64,000 nucleotides of DNA from Phytoamicus setariae (GTDB lineage Bacteria > Pseudomonadota > Alphaproteobacteria > Rhizobiales > Rhizobiaceae): the NCBI RefSeq assembly GCF_016722925.1, contig NZ_JAEQNC010000016.1, positions 1-64,000 on the forward strand. Reading direction: 5' to 3'. The position numbers were made by a program, and so were the translations under genes. Below are positions 45,153 to 53,413 of the stretch, piece by piece; within the stretch, counting starts at the first letter, position 1; every line of letters begins with the position of its first letter. The notes under the pieces were generated by a model. It was not told the DNA's origin. It was given only the letters and a program-made list of their open reading frames with translations, and made no database searches.

Positions 45153-46634
45153 TTACCACCACTTGGCGGGAGAGAACCGGCCCGCTGCCTGCTCGATCAC
45201 ATGGGCACTCTGGAACAGCATTTCCTCGTCGAACGGCTTGCCGATCACCTGCAGGCCGAGCGGCAGGCCCTTGTGGTCGAGGCCGGCGGGAACCGCGATA
45301 CCCGGCAAACCGGCCATGTTGACGGTCACCGTAAAGATGTCGTTGAGGTACATCTTGACCGGATCGCTCGCCAGATCCTCGTCGGCGATGCCGAAGGCAG
45401 AGGACGGCGTGGCTGGCGTCAGGATCGCATCGACGCCCGCGTTGAAGGCGAGTTCGAAGTCGCGCTTGATCAGCGTACGCACCTTCTGGGCGCGGATGTA
45501 GTAGGCGTCATAGTAGCCGGCCGACAGCACGTAGGTGCCGATCATGATGCGGCGTTTGACTTCCTTGCCGAAGCCCGCAGCACGGGTCTTCTCATACATG
45601 TCGGAGATGTCCTTGCCCTCGACGCGCAGGCCGTAGCGGACACCGTCGTAGCGGGCGAGGTTGGAGGACGCTTCCGCTGGCGCCACGATGTAGTAGGCCG
45701 GCAGGGCGTATTTGGTGTGCGGCAGTGTGATGTCGACGATTTCCGCGCCGGCATCCTTCAGCCAGGCGATGCCCTGCTGCCAGATGGCTTCGATTTCCTC
45801 TGGCATGCCGTCGACACGGTATTCGCGTGGAATGCCGATCCGCTTGCCCTTCAGCGACTTGCCGATCGCGGCCTCGTAGTCGGGAACCGGGATATCGACC
45901 GACGTCGTATCCTTGGCATCGACGCTGGCCATGGATCGCAGCATGATGGCGGCGTCACGGACATCGCGGGCGATCGGGCCGGCCTGATCCAGCGACGAGG
46001 CGAAGGCTACCGTTCCCCAACGCGAGCAGCGCCCATAGGTCGGCTTGATGCCGACAGTGCCGGTGAAGGCTGCAGGCTGGCGGATCGAGCCGCCGGTATC
46101 CGTGGCCGTCGCACCGGCGCAGAGATGTGCAGCGACAGCGGATGCCGAACCGCCGGACGAGCCGCCGGGAACCAGATCCAGGTTCGAGCCATGCGAACGC
46201 CAGGGGTTCTTGACCGCGCCGTAATAGGATGTCTCGTTCGACGAGCCCATGGCGAACTCATCCATGTTGAGCTTGCCGAGCATGACCGCGCCATCATCGA
46301 ACAGGTTCTGGGTCACAGTGGATTCGTATGCCGGCTTGAAACCGTCAAGGATGTGGCTGCAGGCCTGCGTGTGAACGCCCTTGGTCGCAAACAGATCCTT
46401 GATGCCGAGCGGAATGCCTTCCAGCGTGCCGGCGGTGCCGTTGGCGATCCGTGCGTCCGACGCCTTTGCCTGGGCGCGGGCGATATCCGGCGTCACAGCC
46501 ACATAGGCGTTCAAGGCGTCATTCGCAGCCTCGATCGCACCGATATAGGCCTCGGTCAGTTCGACCGAAGTGATTTCCTTGGCCAGAAGCTTCTTGCGGG
46601 CTTCGGCAATGGTCAGGCTGGTCAGTTCGCTCAT
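45153..46634 (-). CDS. gatA: Asp/Glu-tRNA amidotransferase subunit A
   Basis: GatA hydrolyses glutamine and passes ammonia to GatB for amidation of Glu-tRNA(Gln) or Asp-tRNA(Asn). I start at the ATG at 46634 ([20 protein letters not shown]), giving 493 residues; an ATG three codons upstream is also possible since neither has a clear Shine-Dalgarno. The amidase-signature triad is K79 ([10 protein letters not shown]), cis-S159 ([10 protein letters not shown]) and nucleophile S183 ([13 protein letters not shown]), with the usual 24-residue spacing between the serines. A GNAT gene lies between it and gatC. Confidence 0.97.
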   Translation of the reverse strand: MSELTSLTIAEARKKLLAKEITSVELTEAYIGAIEAANDALNAYVAVTPDIARAQAKASDARIANGTAGTLEGIPLGIKDLFATKGVHTQACSHILDGFKPAYESTVTQNLFDDGAVMLGKLNMDEFAMGSSNETSYYGAVKNPWRSHGSNLDLVPGGSSGGSASAVAAHLCAGATATDTGGSIRQPAAFTGTVGIKPTYGRCSRWGTVAFASSLDQAGPIARDVRDAAIMLRSMASVDAKDTTSVDIPVPDYEAAIGKSLKGKRIGIPREYRVDGMPEEIEAIWQQGIAWLKDAGAEIVDITLPHTKYALPAYYIVAPAEASSNLARYDGVRYGLRVEGKDISDMYEKTRAAGFGKEVKRRIMIGTYVLSAGYYDAYYIRAQKVRTLIKRDFELAFNAGVDAILTPATPSSAFGIADEDLASDPVKMYLNDIFTVTVNMAGLPGIAVPAGLDHKGLPLGLQVIGKPFDEEMLFQSAHVIEQAAGRFSPAKWW

Positions 46635-46653
46635 CGGGTTCATTCACTTTGCG

Positions 46654-47115
46654 TCAGGCAGCAAGCTGCTTGTGATAAAATACGGAATATTCGGAATCGG
46701 GGTAGTCGAGCACGGGTCCGCAGCGAACAAAGCCCGCCTTCTCATAAATGGCCCAGGCCGCTGGATGGCGGTCACCCGTCTCCAGCACCAGTTCCTCCAA
46801 CCCGTCGGTGATGGCGGTGCTGACGATCTCGCCGAGCACGCGGCGACCAATCCCCTGGCCCTGCCAATCGGGCCGCGTATACATGCGCTTGACCTCGCCG
46901 ATCCTGTCGGTGTGGCGCTTCAACGCCCCACAGGCGACAGCCTTGCCAGCTTCGCGGGCGACCCAGACTGTAACGCCGGGTTCGGCCATCTGCTCTACCG
47001 TCAGGTGAAAACAGAATTCCGGCGGCGACAGCGTCAACAGATGCTCGTTCAGTTCCGCGACAAGTTCGCGGATTTCGTCCTGCAACGGGCTTTCTGTCGT
47101 CAGCGTGATAGCCAA
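46654..47115 (-). CDS. GNAT-family N-acetyltransferase between gatC and gatA
   Basis: The 153-residue product begins MAITLTTESPLQDEIRELVA and has the acetyl-CoA motif VKRMYTRPDWQGQGIGRRVL (QGQGIG) and the later LVLETGDRHPAAWAIYEKAG, typical of small PaiA/ElaA-like GNATs. The target is unknown. It sits 5 bases after gatC and 19 bases before gatA on the same strand, so it belongs to the same transcript. A second GNAT is coupled to gatB. Confidence 0.87.
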   Translation of the reverse strand: MAITLTTESPLQDEIRELVAELNEHLLTLSPPEFCFHLTVEQMAEPGVTVWVAREAGKAVACGALKRHTDRIGEVKRMYTRPDWQGQGIGRRVLGEIVSTAITDGLEELVLETGDRHPAAWAIYEKAGFVRCGPVLDYPDSEYSVFYHKQLAA

Positions 47116-47120
47116 GACGC

Positions 47121-47408
47121 TTACTCCACCACCTTCGGTACCTGGAAGAAATTGTTGTCGGTCAGCGGCGCGTTTGCCACGATCGTCTCGGGTATGTTGC
47201 CGTCATTGACGACATCGGCACGCTTTTTCATGACCATCGGCGTCACCGACGTCATCGGCTCGACGCCGTCCACATTGACTTCGGCAAGCTGCTCTACGAA
47301 TCCAAGAATGCCGTTGAGTTCGCCCATCATCTTCTGGGCCTCATCCTCGGTCACGGCAAGCCGGGCAAGGCGAGCTACGCGTTTCACAGTCGCCACATCA
47401 ACGGACAT
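47121..47408 (-). CDS. gatC: Asp/Glu-tRNA amidotransferase subunit C
   Basis: GatC is the small subunit that wraps around and stabilises GatA in the GatCAB amidotransferase. The 95-residue product is full length: [20 protein letters not shown], then the glycine-hinge [20 protein letters not shown], the EPMTSVTPM turn and the C-terminal [14 protein letters not shown]...[10 protein letters not shown]. It is the first gene of the gatC-GNAT-gatA group. GatB is encoded about 11 kb away. Confidence 0.97.
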   Translation of the reverse strand: MSVDVATVKRVARLARLAVTEDEAQKMMGELNGILGFVEQLAEVNVDGVEPMTSVTPMVMKKRADVVNDGNIPETIVANAPLTDNNFFQVPKVVE

Positions 47409-47500
47409 GTCCCACTCCAGTCACAATTCCAGAAAGCCCGCTATAAAGGCGCGGGCGGATACGTGCAACGCTTTTTCGTCGCACTCTACAGCCGAGACGG

Positions 47501-48205
47501 TCAGACCGTAACGGTTCCACCGGGGGCCGGCGCCTCGACCCGGGTCTTCGATCCTTCCATCCCACCGATGAATTTCTCGGCAGTTGGATCGATAAGGCCA
47601 AATGTGCCGTAGTGGCAGGGAATGGCCACACCGAAATTGAAGTAACGCTGGCAGGCAAGTGCTGCCACCGCGCCGCCCATGGTAAAGCGGTCACCCACCG
47701 GCACCAGGCCGATATCGGGCTGATGCAGCTCGTTGATCAGCGCCATGTCGGAAAAGATATCCGTGTCGCCCATATGCAGCAGCGATGGCTCGTCATCGAA
47801 GTGGAACATCAATCCATTGGCGTTGCCGAGCGAATGGGTCACGCCGTCCTCGGTCGTATGCGCCGAGGAATGCAGGGCATTGGTGAAGGTGACGGAAAAG
47901 CCGCCGGTGTGAATCGTACCACCTGTATTGCCGGGATTTACCTTCTTGACGCCGCGATGTGACAGCCAATCGCCGAGATCGGCATTGGCAACGACTTCGG
48001 CATCGAGTTCCCCGGCCAGTGCGATGGCATCGCCCACATGGTCCATGTGGCCGTGCGTCAACAGGATATGGGTGACACCTTTCACCGCGTCCTTGAGATC
48101 CTGCCCCTGGAATTTCGGATTGTGGGTCAGGAACGGATCGATCAGCAGCGTCTGCTTTGCAGTTTCGATGCGGAAAGCGGAATGGCCTAGCCAGCGGATT
48201 TTCAT
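47501..48205 (-). CDS. Metallo-beta-lactamase-fold hydrolase, UPF0173 family
   Basis: The 234-residue product is a single-domain metal-dependent hydrolase of unknown substrate. I start at the ATG at 48205 ([20 protein letters not shown]), with GGAG ten bases upstream; the frame extends 21 codons further back into the region before ruvX. The zinc motif HGHMDHVGD (HxHxDH), later ligand regions TFTNALHSS and [13 protein letters not shown], and CHYGTF near the C-terminus are present. It is upstream of gatC on the same strand and divergent from ruvX. Confidence 0.92.
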   Translation of the reverse strand: MKIRWLGHSAFRIETAKQTLLIDPFLTHNPKFQGQDLKDAVKGVTHILLTHGHMDHVGDAIALAGELDAEVVANADLGDWLSHRGVKKVNPGNTGGTIHTGGFSVTFTNALHSSAHTTEDGVTHSLGNANGLMFHFDDEPSLLHMGDTDIFSDMALINELHQPDIGLVPVGDRFTMGGAVAALACQRYFNFGVAIPCHYGTFGLIDPTAEKFIGGMEGSKTRVEAPAPGGTVTV

Positions 48206-48329
48206 CGCCAATCTCCAAAATTCTGAATGCGTTTGGCGATCAGTAGCGCGAAGCGCCCGTATTTCCAAGACAGAGGGAACAGTTTATGAGGCGCAATCGA
48301 AGACCAAATACCAGCCCCGGCGGAGCGAC

Positions 48330-48824
48330 ATGACCATCCTTGCAATCGAAGATCTGGCATCTGCGCTCAAACCTGGCGATATCATCGCCGGGCTCGACCT
48401 GGGCACCACCACCATCGGATTGTCGCTGTCGGACAAAGGTCGACGGTTTGCAACGCCGCGAACCGTCATCAGCCGCAAGAAGTTCTCGATCGACGCCGAA
48501 GCGCTTCTGGCCTTTGCCGGGAAGGAGGTCGTCAAAGCTTTCGTGATCGGGCTTCCCATCAACATGGATGGCAGCCAGGGGCCACGGGCGCAGGCGACGC
48601 GCGCCTTCGTCCGCAACATGGCCGAAAAGACCGACATCCCGTTTACCTTCTGGGACGAGCGGCTCTCGACGGTTGCTGCAGAACGGGCGCTGATCGAAAT
48701 GGATGTGTCACGGAAAAAGCGGGCGGACAGGATCGATTCCGCCGCCGCGTCGTTTATCCTTCAGGGGGCTCTGGACAGGTTGTTGTCCATTGCCAGGGCG
48801 GAATCGCCGGATGCCGGTTTCTGA
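48330..48824 (+). CDS. ruvX: Holliday junction resolvase-like RuvX (YqgF)
   Basis: YqgF/RuvX is an RNase H-fold nuclease implicated in pre-16S rRNA 5' end maturation and possibly junction resolution. I start at the ATG at 48330 with GGAG before it, giving 164 residues. Motifs are [17 protein letters not shown] (first acidic residue), [20 protein letters not shown], and [20 protein letters not shown], with the terminal acidic motif near [16 protein letters not shown]. The last 64 bases overlap, antisense, the 3' end of the DUF6105 gene. Confidence 0.95.
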   Translation: MTILAIEDLASALKPGDIIAGLDLGTTTIGLSLSDKGRRFATPRTVISRKKFSIDAEALLAFAGKEVVKAFVIGLPINMDGSQGPRAQATRAFVRNMAEKTDIPFTFWDERLSTVAAERALIEMDVSRKKRADRIDSAAASFILQGALDRLLSIARAESPDAGF

Positions 48825-49093
48825 CGGCTGTTCCACCAGGCGAGGATGGCCTTGCGCCGCCGGAAACCGAAAAGCAGGAACAGCACGGCTGAATCGATGA
48901 TCACCGCCTTGAACACCAGTGGCGGGATATCCTTCGGCGGGATGCCAAGCACATTGCCATAGATTTCGAAAACCAGATCATGCATCTGGCGGGTCAGCAT
49001 GATGTAGCCGAAATTGATGTCGTAGTAGGACAGGTAATACCAGCCGCCGAGAATGGCGAGCGGCAGGGCCCAGAAGAACAAGATCCATTTCAT
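48761..49093 (-). CDS. DUF6105-like small membrane protein
   Basis: The 110-residue product begins [20 protein letters not shown] and has two hydrophobic segments (about 1-22 and 62-78), with [20 protein letters not shown] between them and a basic [11 protein letters not shown] end. I recall the family as a rhizobial DUF (DUF6105), of unknown function. Its 3' end runs 64 bases into ruvX on the other strand; the overlapping tail (residues about 90-110) is weakly conserved in character, so the protein core does not depend on it. Confidence 0.75.
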   Translation of the reverse strand: MKWILFFWALPLAILGGWYYLSYYDINFGYIMLTRQMHDLVFEIYGNVLGIPPKDIPPLVFKAVIIDSAVLFLLFGFRRRKAILAWWNSRQKPASGDSALAMDNNLSRAP

Positions 49094-49204
49094 TACCGGG
49101 TTTCCCCTATTCCTGATGTCGCTGGCGCCGCATGCAAAGCGGTCCCGTTCAATCCTGCTTCAAGCCATATCCGCGGCCCTGTTCTGGACCGGAATCCCTG
49201 TCCG

Positions 49205-49360
49205 TTACATGTCGAAGCGTGGCGCCTTAAGGCTGCCCCGGCCGATCACGCGATCGACGAGTCCAAAAGACGCAACCACCACCAACGGCACCACCAGATC
49301 CTTTGCGATGAAAGCAAAGGCAACCGCCAACGCGGCCGTGGCGAGATATCCTGTACGCAT
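49205..49360 (-). CDS. Small single-span membrane protein, 51 residues
   Basis: A short frame starts at the ATG at 49360 (MRTGYLATAALAVAFAFIAK) and ends with RGSLKAPRFDM and TAA. Residues 5-35 are hydrophobic, so it should span the inner membrane once. The codon choice matches the genome and no competing gene covers it on either strand. It lies about 110 bases upstream of the DUF6105 gene in the same direction. The Shine-Dalgarno is weak (GGGTAAAG). The function is unknown. Confidence 0.55.
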   Translation of the reverse strand: MRTGYLATAALAVAFAFIAKDLVVPLVVVASFGLVDRVIGRGSLKAPRFDM

Positions 49361-49547
49361 GAAACACTTTACCCATTGAACCGAACGAGATCAGTCTCAC
49401 AGGTTAACAGTTTCCACGCAACGTAAACCATTTGTTAAGGTTAATATCCACGGCCGGACAAAGCGCCATGCGACGGCGATCGCTCGACAGATCCAGCAAC
49501 GTAAGAAATGTTTGCAATAATTACAAATACTTAGTTAATTCTATCCC

Positions 49548-50192
49548 TCAGGGATAGACGCCGCGCACCAGCTTGCTGACGGCCTGTGCGGCCTTTTGCC
49601 AATCCTTGTCACTCTTAAGTGACAAGCCAGCCAGGCGTCCTGCCGCCTCCCCCGCCAGCACCAGGTGCTGGACCGCGCCGATCAACAGCGCATTCATGGC
49701 GGTGGTGTCCAAACCCTTGGGCGGCTGCATGTTGCCGCCAACCCTGTCGATCCATTGCGCCAGCGCTTTGGAACGGGCCTCCGACAGCATCCGCACCTCA
49801 GGCGCGTTATCGGACATTTCCCAAGCGATGATCTTCTTCATCAGCGGATCGCTGCGCAGCGCATCCATGAACAGCACCAGAAGCCGCTCGACAAGATCGC
49901 CATAGGTGAGAAGGAAGCCGCCGCCGCTATTTTCAGGCATGCGGGCCTCGACCCAACCGGCAAGGTCGGCGCCTATTGCTTCCACAAGCCCATTCATGCC
50001 GCCGAAATAGCGGTAGATCAGTTGCTTGTCGCAGCCTGCCCTGCGGGCGACGGCATTGATGCCGAAATTCTGGAACCCCTGTTCCGCGAGCAGCTCGGCC
50101 GCCGATTTCAAAATGCGGGCTGACGTCGCCAACCTGTCGCGAACCGGCGTTACGTCGATATTGCCCACAAGGGCGTCGGCCTGAACAGGCAT
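49548..50192 (-). CDS. TetR-family transcriptional regulator
   Basis: The 214-residue product has an N-terminal TetR helix-turn-helix: SARILKSAAELLAEQGFQNF, GINAVARRAGCDKQLIYRYF and GGMNGLVEAIG. The C-terminal two-thirds are helical and would hold a ligand pocket. I start at the ATG at 50192, which GAGGAA precedes; the longer frame begins with TTG. It lies 117 bases downstream of the AidB-like gene on the same strand, so it may control that gene and be co-transcribed with it. No operator palindrome stands out. Confidence 0.9.
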   Translation of the reverse strand: MPVQADALVGNIDVTPVRDRLATSARILKSAAELLAEQGFQNFGINAVARRAGCDKQLIYRYFGGMNGLVEAIGADLAGWVEARMPENSGGGFLLTYGDLVERLLVLFMDALRSDPLMKKIIAWEMSDNAPEVRMLSEARSKALAQWIDRVGGNMQPPKGLDTTAMNALLIGAVQHLVLAGEAAGRLAGLSLKSDKDWQKAAQAVSKLVRGVYP

Positions 50193-50309
50193 GAAATTCC
50201 TCAAAATATTGCATATGCGCCGCCTGCCTTATTTCCCGACAGGCAACCGCGCAACATCGGCAACGACATGTCCACCGGTTTAATCTCCAGCCGGTGACAT
50301 CGATAAAAA

Positions 50310-51965
50310 TCAATGACCCGCAGGCGGATAGAGCAGATCGACGACGAAACGGGAATCGAAGCGCGAATCGAGCATTCCGTAGGTCGAACGCCAGCCACCG
50401 GCCAACCGCGTCTCGAGAAATGCATCAGCGATGCGCCCTGCCCCCATGCGCATGAGTTCAGCAGCGCCTGCTGCCAAGGCCAATTGCTCAGCGAGGAAAC
50501 GGGCCGAGCCTTCGTCGCGCTCGCAGAGCAGGACCGCCGCGCGCAGCACATCCACGGTCTTGGCGCCGGCAGGCCCAAGATCGTGCTGCAGCCGTGAGAA
50601 CAGCATCTCAAACTGCTCTCGATGCTTGGTGAGCACACGCAGCACGTCCAGCGCCATCACGTTGCCGGAGCCTTCCCAGATCGCATTGACAGGCGCTTCC
50701 CGGTAGTGGCGCGCCATAGGGCGCTCTTCGACGTAGCCGCTGCCGCCAAGGCATTCCATCGCTTCATAGATGAGCGAGGGCGCAATCTTGCAGACCCAGT
50801 ATTTGATGACTGGCGTCATGATGCGCTGATAAGCCAGCTCCTCGGGATTGCTGGCGGCATTGTCGAACGCATGCGCAAGCCTGAACACCAGCGCGCTTGC
50901 AGCGGCCACATCGAGCGCCATATCGGCCAGAACGCGCGTCATGATCGGCTGATCGATCAGGTTCTTGCCGAATACGATGCGATCACGAACATGATGCACG
51001 GCCTCAGCGATCGAGGCCCGCATGATGCCGGCCGAAGCAACAGCACAATCGAGCCGCGTTAGCGTCACCATGTCCAGGATGGTGCGAATGCCCTGATCGG
51101 GTTGCCCAAGCAGGAAGCCATAGGTATCGGAGAACTCGACTTCGCTCGAGGCATTCGAGCGGTTGCCGATCTTGTCCTTCAGGCGCTGGAAACGCAGTCC
51201 GTTGCGGCTGCCGTCCTCGAGCAGGCGGGGCACCAGGAAACATCCCATCCCCTGCTCCGTCTGTCCCAGCATCACGAAGGCGTCGCTCATCGGCGCCGAC
51301 ATGAACCACTTATGGCCGGTCAGCCGATATACGGATTCACCAACCGGTTCGGCTACTGTGCGATTAGCACGAACGTCGGTGCCGCCCTGCTTTTCAGTCA
51401 TGCCCATGCCGATCGTCAGGCCGGACTTTTCCAGGGCGGGCTTGTTGGTCGAATCGTAGCGCCGAGATGTGATCTTGCCGAACCAGTTCTTCAGGACCGC
51501 CTCGTTGGTGCGCAACGCCGCAACTGAGGCCGACGTCATGGTCAAGGGGCAGAGATGCCCGCATTCCAGCTGTGACGTCAGAAAGAAGCGGACAGCGCGG
51601 GCCTGATGGGCGATACCCTTCTCATCCGGCCGGTTCTCCCAGACCGAAGACGACAGACCGTTCGACACCGACCGGCGCATCAAAGCGTGATAGGCGGGAT
51701 GAAAATCCACCACATCCAGCCGCTCGCCGCGAGGACCGTGCGTCCTCAGTGTCGGCGTGCCATCGTTGGCCATGCGCGCCAACTCTTGCGCTTCGTGCGA
51801 AGTGGCATAACGCCCGATTTGCTCGAACTCCTCACGCAGAGCTCGCGGCATAGTGGATGAAATATCGACCAGCAGCGGATCGGAGCGATAGGCGTTGACG
51901 CCGCTCCAAGGCTCGGGCTGGTTTACTTCTTCCGGGGTGAGATCAAGAGACGTTGTGCTGGTCAT
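50310..51965 (-). CDS. aidB: AidB-type acyl-CoA dehydrogenase family protein
   Basis: AidB is a flavoprotein of the acyl-CoA dehydrogenase superfamily made in the adaptive response to alkylation in E. coli, where it binds DNA and FAD. The 551-residue product has the extended N-terminal region (NQPEPWSGVNAYRSDPLLVD) and large loops typical of AidB. The FAD/substrate segment is GMGMTEKQGGTDVRANRT, and the ECLGGSGYVEERPMARHYRE and APVNAIWEGSGNVMALDVLR segments carry the position of the catalytic glutamate. It is followed by a TetR gene. Whether it responds to alkylation here is unknown. Confidence 0.92.
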   Translation of the reverse strand: MTSTTSLDLTPEEVNQPEPWSGVNAYRSDPLLVDISSTMPRALREEFEQIGRYATSHEAQELARMANDGTPTLRTHGPRGERLDVVDFHPAYHALMRRSVSNGLSSSVWENRPDEKGIAHQARAVRFFLTSQLECGHLCPLTMTSASVAALRTNEAVLKNWFGKITSRRYDSTNKPALEKSGLTIGMGMTEKQGGTDVRANRTVAEPVGESVYRLTGHKWFMSAPMSDAFVMLGQTEQGMGCFLVPRLLEDGSRNGLRFQRLKDKIGNRSNASSEVEFSDTYGFLLGQPDQGIRTILDMVTLTRLDCAVASAGIMRASIAEAVHHVRDRIVFGKNLIDQPIMTRVLADMALDVAAASALVFRLAHAFDNAASNPEELAYQRIMTPVIKYWVCKIAPSLIYEAMECLGGSGYVEERPMARHYREAPVNAIWEGSGNVMALDVLRVLTKHREQFEMLFSRLQHDLGPAGAKTVDVLRAAVLLCERDEGSARFLAEQLALAAGAAELMRMGAGRIADAFLETRLAGGWRSTYGMLDSRFDSRFVVDLLYPPAGH

Positions 51966-52101
51966 ATCGGCCGTCTAAGAGGATTCGCACGAGATTGCAT
52001 GCGCAGTGAAGGCATGTTGCGTGAATCCCTGTTGAAAACAAGTATGCAGTGCTTGGTTTTGTCGAACCGACGATGCTTGCGTATTCCGTAACTTGCATTT
52101 T

Positions 52102-52233
52102 ATGATTGCAGGATATCAGCTAAAGCAGAGTGCGCCGTGCCAGCCGGCGCTACCGGAGAGGATGGGCTGCTCCGGCTGCGGCGACAGCCTCGCTGATATC
52201 TGGAGGTGCATGCGATGTGGTGGAAACCATTAA
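52102..52233 (+). CDS. Mini-ORF with two CxxC motifs (possible zinc ribbon)
   Basis: The frame encodes 43 residues from the ATG at 52102. An internal ATG at 52162 gives a 23-residue form: MGCSGCGDSLADIWRCMRCG then GNH. The two CxxC pairs (CSGC and CMRC, 13 residues from first to third Cys) look like a miniature zinc ribbon. A possible promoter, TTGCGT (52077-52082) and TATGAT (52101-52106), would start RNA after the first ATG and favour the 23-residue form. The stop overlaps the start of the next mini-ORF by 19 bases. I know no family for it. Confidence 0.35.
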   Translation: MIAGYQLKQSAPCQPALPERMGCSGCGDSLADIWRCMRCGGNH

Positions 52234-52304
52234 GCATCACGCTTGAGGTGAAGAAGACCCGGACGGGCTGGCAAGTCACTATCCGGATCTTCATTAGCCA
52301 CTAA
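52215..52304 (+). CDS. Mini-ORF, 29 residues, basic, Trp-rich
   Basis: The frame starts at the ATG at 52215 with a strong GGAGG eight bases upstream, the best Shine-Dalgarno in this interval. It encodes MWWKPLSITLEVKKTRTGWQ then VTIRIFISH. About three quarters of the codons end in G or C, as in neighbouring genes. The pattern suggests a short amphipathic beta hairpin rather than a membrane helix. Its Shine-Dalgarno lies inside the previous mini-ORF, so the two could be translationally coupled. A strong hairpin begins six bases after its stop. Confidence 0.45.
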   Translation: MWWKPLSITLEVKKTRTGWQVTIRIFISH

Positions 52305-52310
52305 GCAAAC

Positions 52311-52336
52311 GGAAGACAGGCGAAAGCCTGTCTTCC
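52311..52336 (+). terminator. GAAA-capped 11-bp hairpin after the mini-ORFs
   Basis: GGAAGACAGGC pairs perfectly over 11 bases with GCCTGTCTTCC around a GAAA tetraloop. It lies upstream of the candidate pyrB promoter, so it belongs to the mini-ORF transcript and not to a pyrB leader. There is no T tract, so termination may be incomplete or the stem may protect the 3' end. Confidence 0.6.
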
Positions 52337-52411
52337 ACTCCGGGATCATAAACTTTGCGGCCGCACCTTTCAAGTCGGCTGGGGATCCGGGTATTTTCGC
52401 CCGCATCCGTA

Positions 52412-52440
52412 CTTGCCCCTTGCCTATCCTGCCCTTATAG
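52412..52440 (+). promoter_or_regulatory. Candidate pyrB promoter
   Basis: CTTGCC (52412-52417), a 17-base spacer and TTATAG (52435-52440) form a good sigma-70-like pair. The start point would be about 52447, leaving a leader of only 25 bases, too short for PyrR- or UTP-type attenuation. Confidence 0.5.
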
Positions 52441-52471
52441 AGCCTCGGAAATAAAGGAAGGATCTTCGCAA

Positions 52472-53413
52472 ATGGTCTCTTTTCCGCACCGTCATCTGCT
52501 CGGCATCAAGGGCCTGACTGAACAGGATATCGGCCTCCTCCTCGACAAGGCCGATGAAGCGGTCAAGATTTCGCGCCAGCGCGAGAAGAAGACGTCGACG
52601 CTTCGCGGTCTTACCCAGATCAACCTGTTTTTCGAGGCATCGACACGCACCCAGGCGTCGTTCGAACTCGCGGGCAAGCGCCTCGGCGCCGATGTCATGA
52701 ACATGTCGGTCGGCAACTCCTCGGTCAAGAAGGGCGAAACGCTCATCGATACGGCGATGACGCTGAATGCGATGCGGCCCGACGTGCTGGTGATCCGCCA
52801 TTCCGCAGCGGGCGCTGCGGCGTTGCTTTCGCAAAAAGTCTCCTGTGCGGTCGTCAATGCCGGCGACGGCCAGCACGAGCATCCGACACAAGCGCTGCTT
52901 GATGCCCTGACTATTCGCCGGGCCAAAGGCAAGCTGTCCCGGATCATCGTGGCGATCTGCGGCGACGTGCTGCATTCGCGTGTCGCGCGCTCCAATATCC
53001 TGCTGCTGAACGCGATGGGCGCCCGTGTCCGGGTCGTCGCGCCGCCGACGCTTCTGCCTTCGGGCATCGCCGAGATGGGTGCTGAAGTTTACCACGACAT
53101 GAAGGAAGGTCTGAAAGATGCCGACGTCGTGATGATGCTGCGCCTGCAGCGCGAGCGCATGTCGGGCGCCTTCGTGCCCTCGGTGCGCGAATACTTCCAC
53201 TATTTCGGCCTCGACGCCGAAAAGCTGAAAGCAGCCAAGGACGACGCGCTGGTCATGCATCCCGGCCCGATGAACCGCGGCGTCGAGATCGCTTCGGAGA
53301 TTGCCGACGGTCCGCAGAGCGTGATCGGCGAGCAGGTCGAGATGGGGGTCGCGGTGCGCATGGCCGTGATGGAAGCGCTGCTGATCAACCAGAACCTTGG
53401 AGAACGCGCATGA
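52472..53413 (+). CDS. pyrB: Aspartate carbamoyltransferase catalytic chain
   Basis: ATCase joins carbamoyl phosphate and aspartate, the first committed step of pyrimidine synthesis. I start at the ATG at 52472 ([20 protein letters not shown]), giving 313 residues. The carbamoyl phosphate loop [20 protein letters not shown], the second site [14 protein letters not shown], and [11 protein letters not shown] in the aspartate domain are intact. It overlaps the degenerate dihydroorotase pyrC' as ATGA (53410-53413), the arrangement seen in class A ATCases, in which PyrC' is a structural partner. Confidence 0.97.
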   Translation: MVSFPHRHLLGIKGLTEQDIGLLLDKADEAVKISRQREKKTSTLRGLTQINLFFEASTRTQASFELAGKRLGADVMNMSVGNSSVKKGETLIDTAMTLNAMRPDVLVIRHSAAGAAALLSQKVSCAVVNAGDGQHEHPTQALLDALTIRRAKGKLSRIIVAICGDVLHSRVARSNILLLNAMGARVRVVAPPTLLPSGIAEMGAEVYHDMKEGLKDADVVMMLRLQRERMSGAFVPSVREYFHYFGLDAEKLKAAKDDALVMHPGPMNRGVEIASEIADGPQSVIGEQVEMGVAVRMAVMEALLINQNLGERA

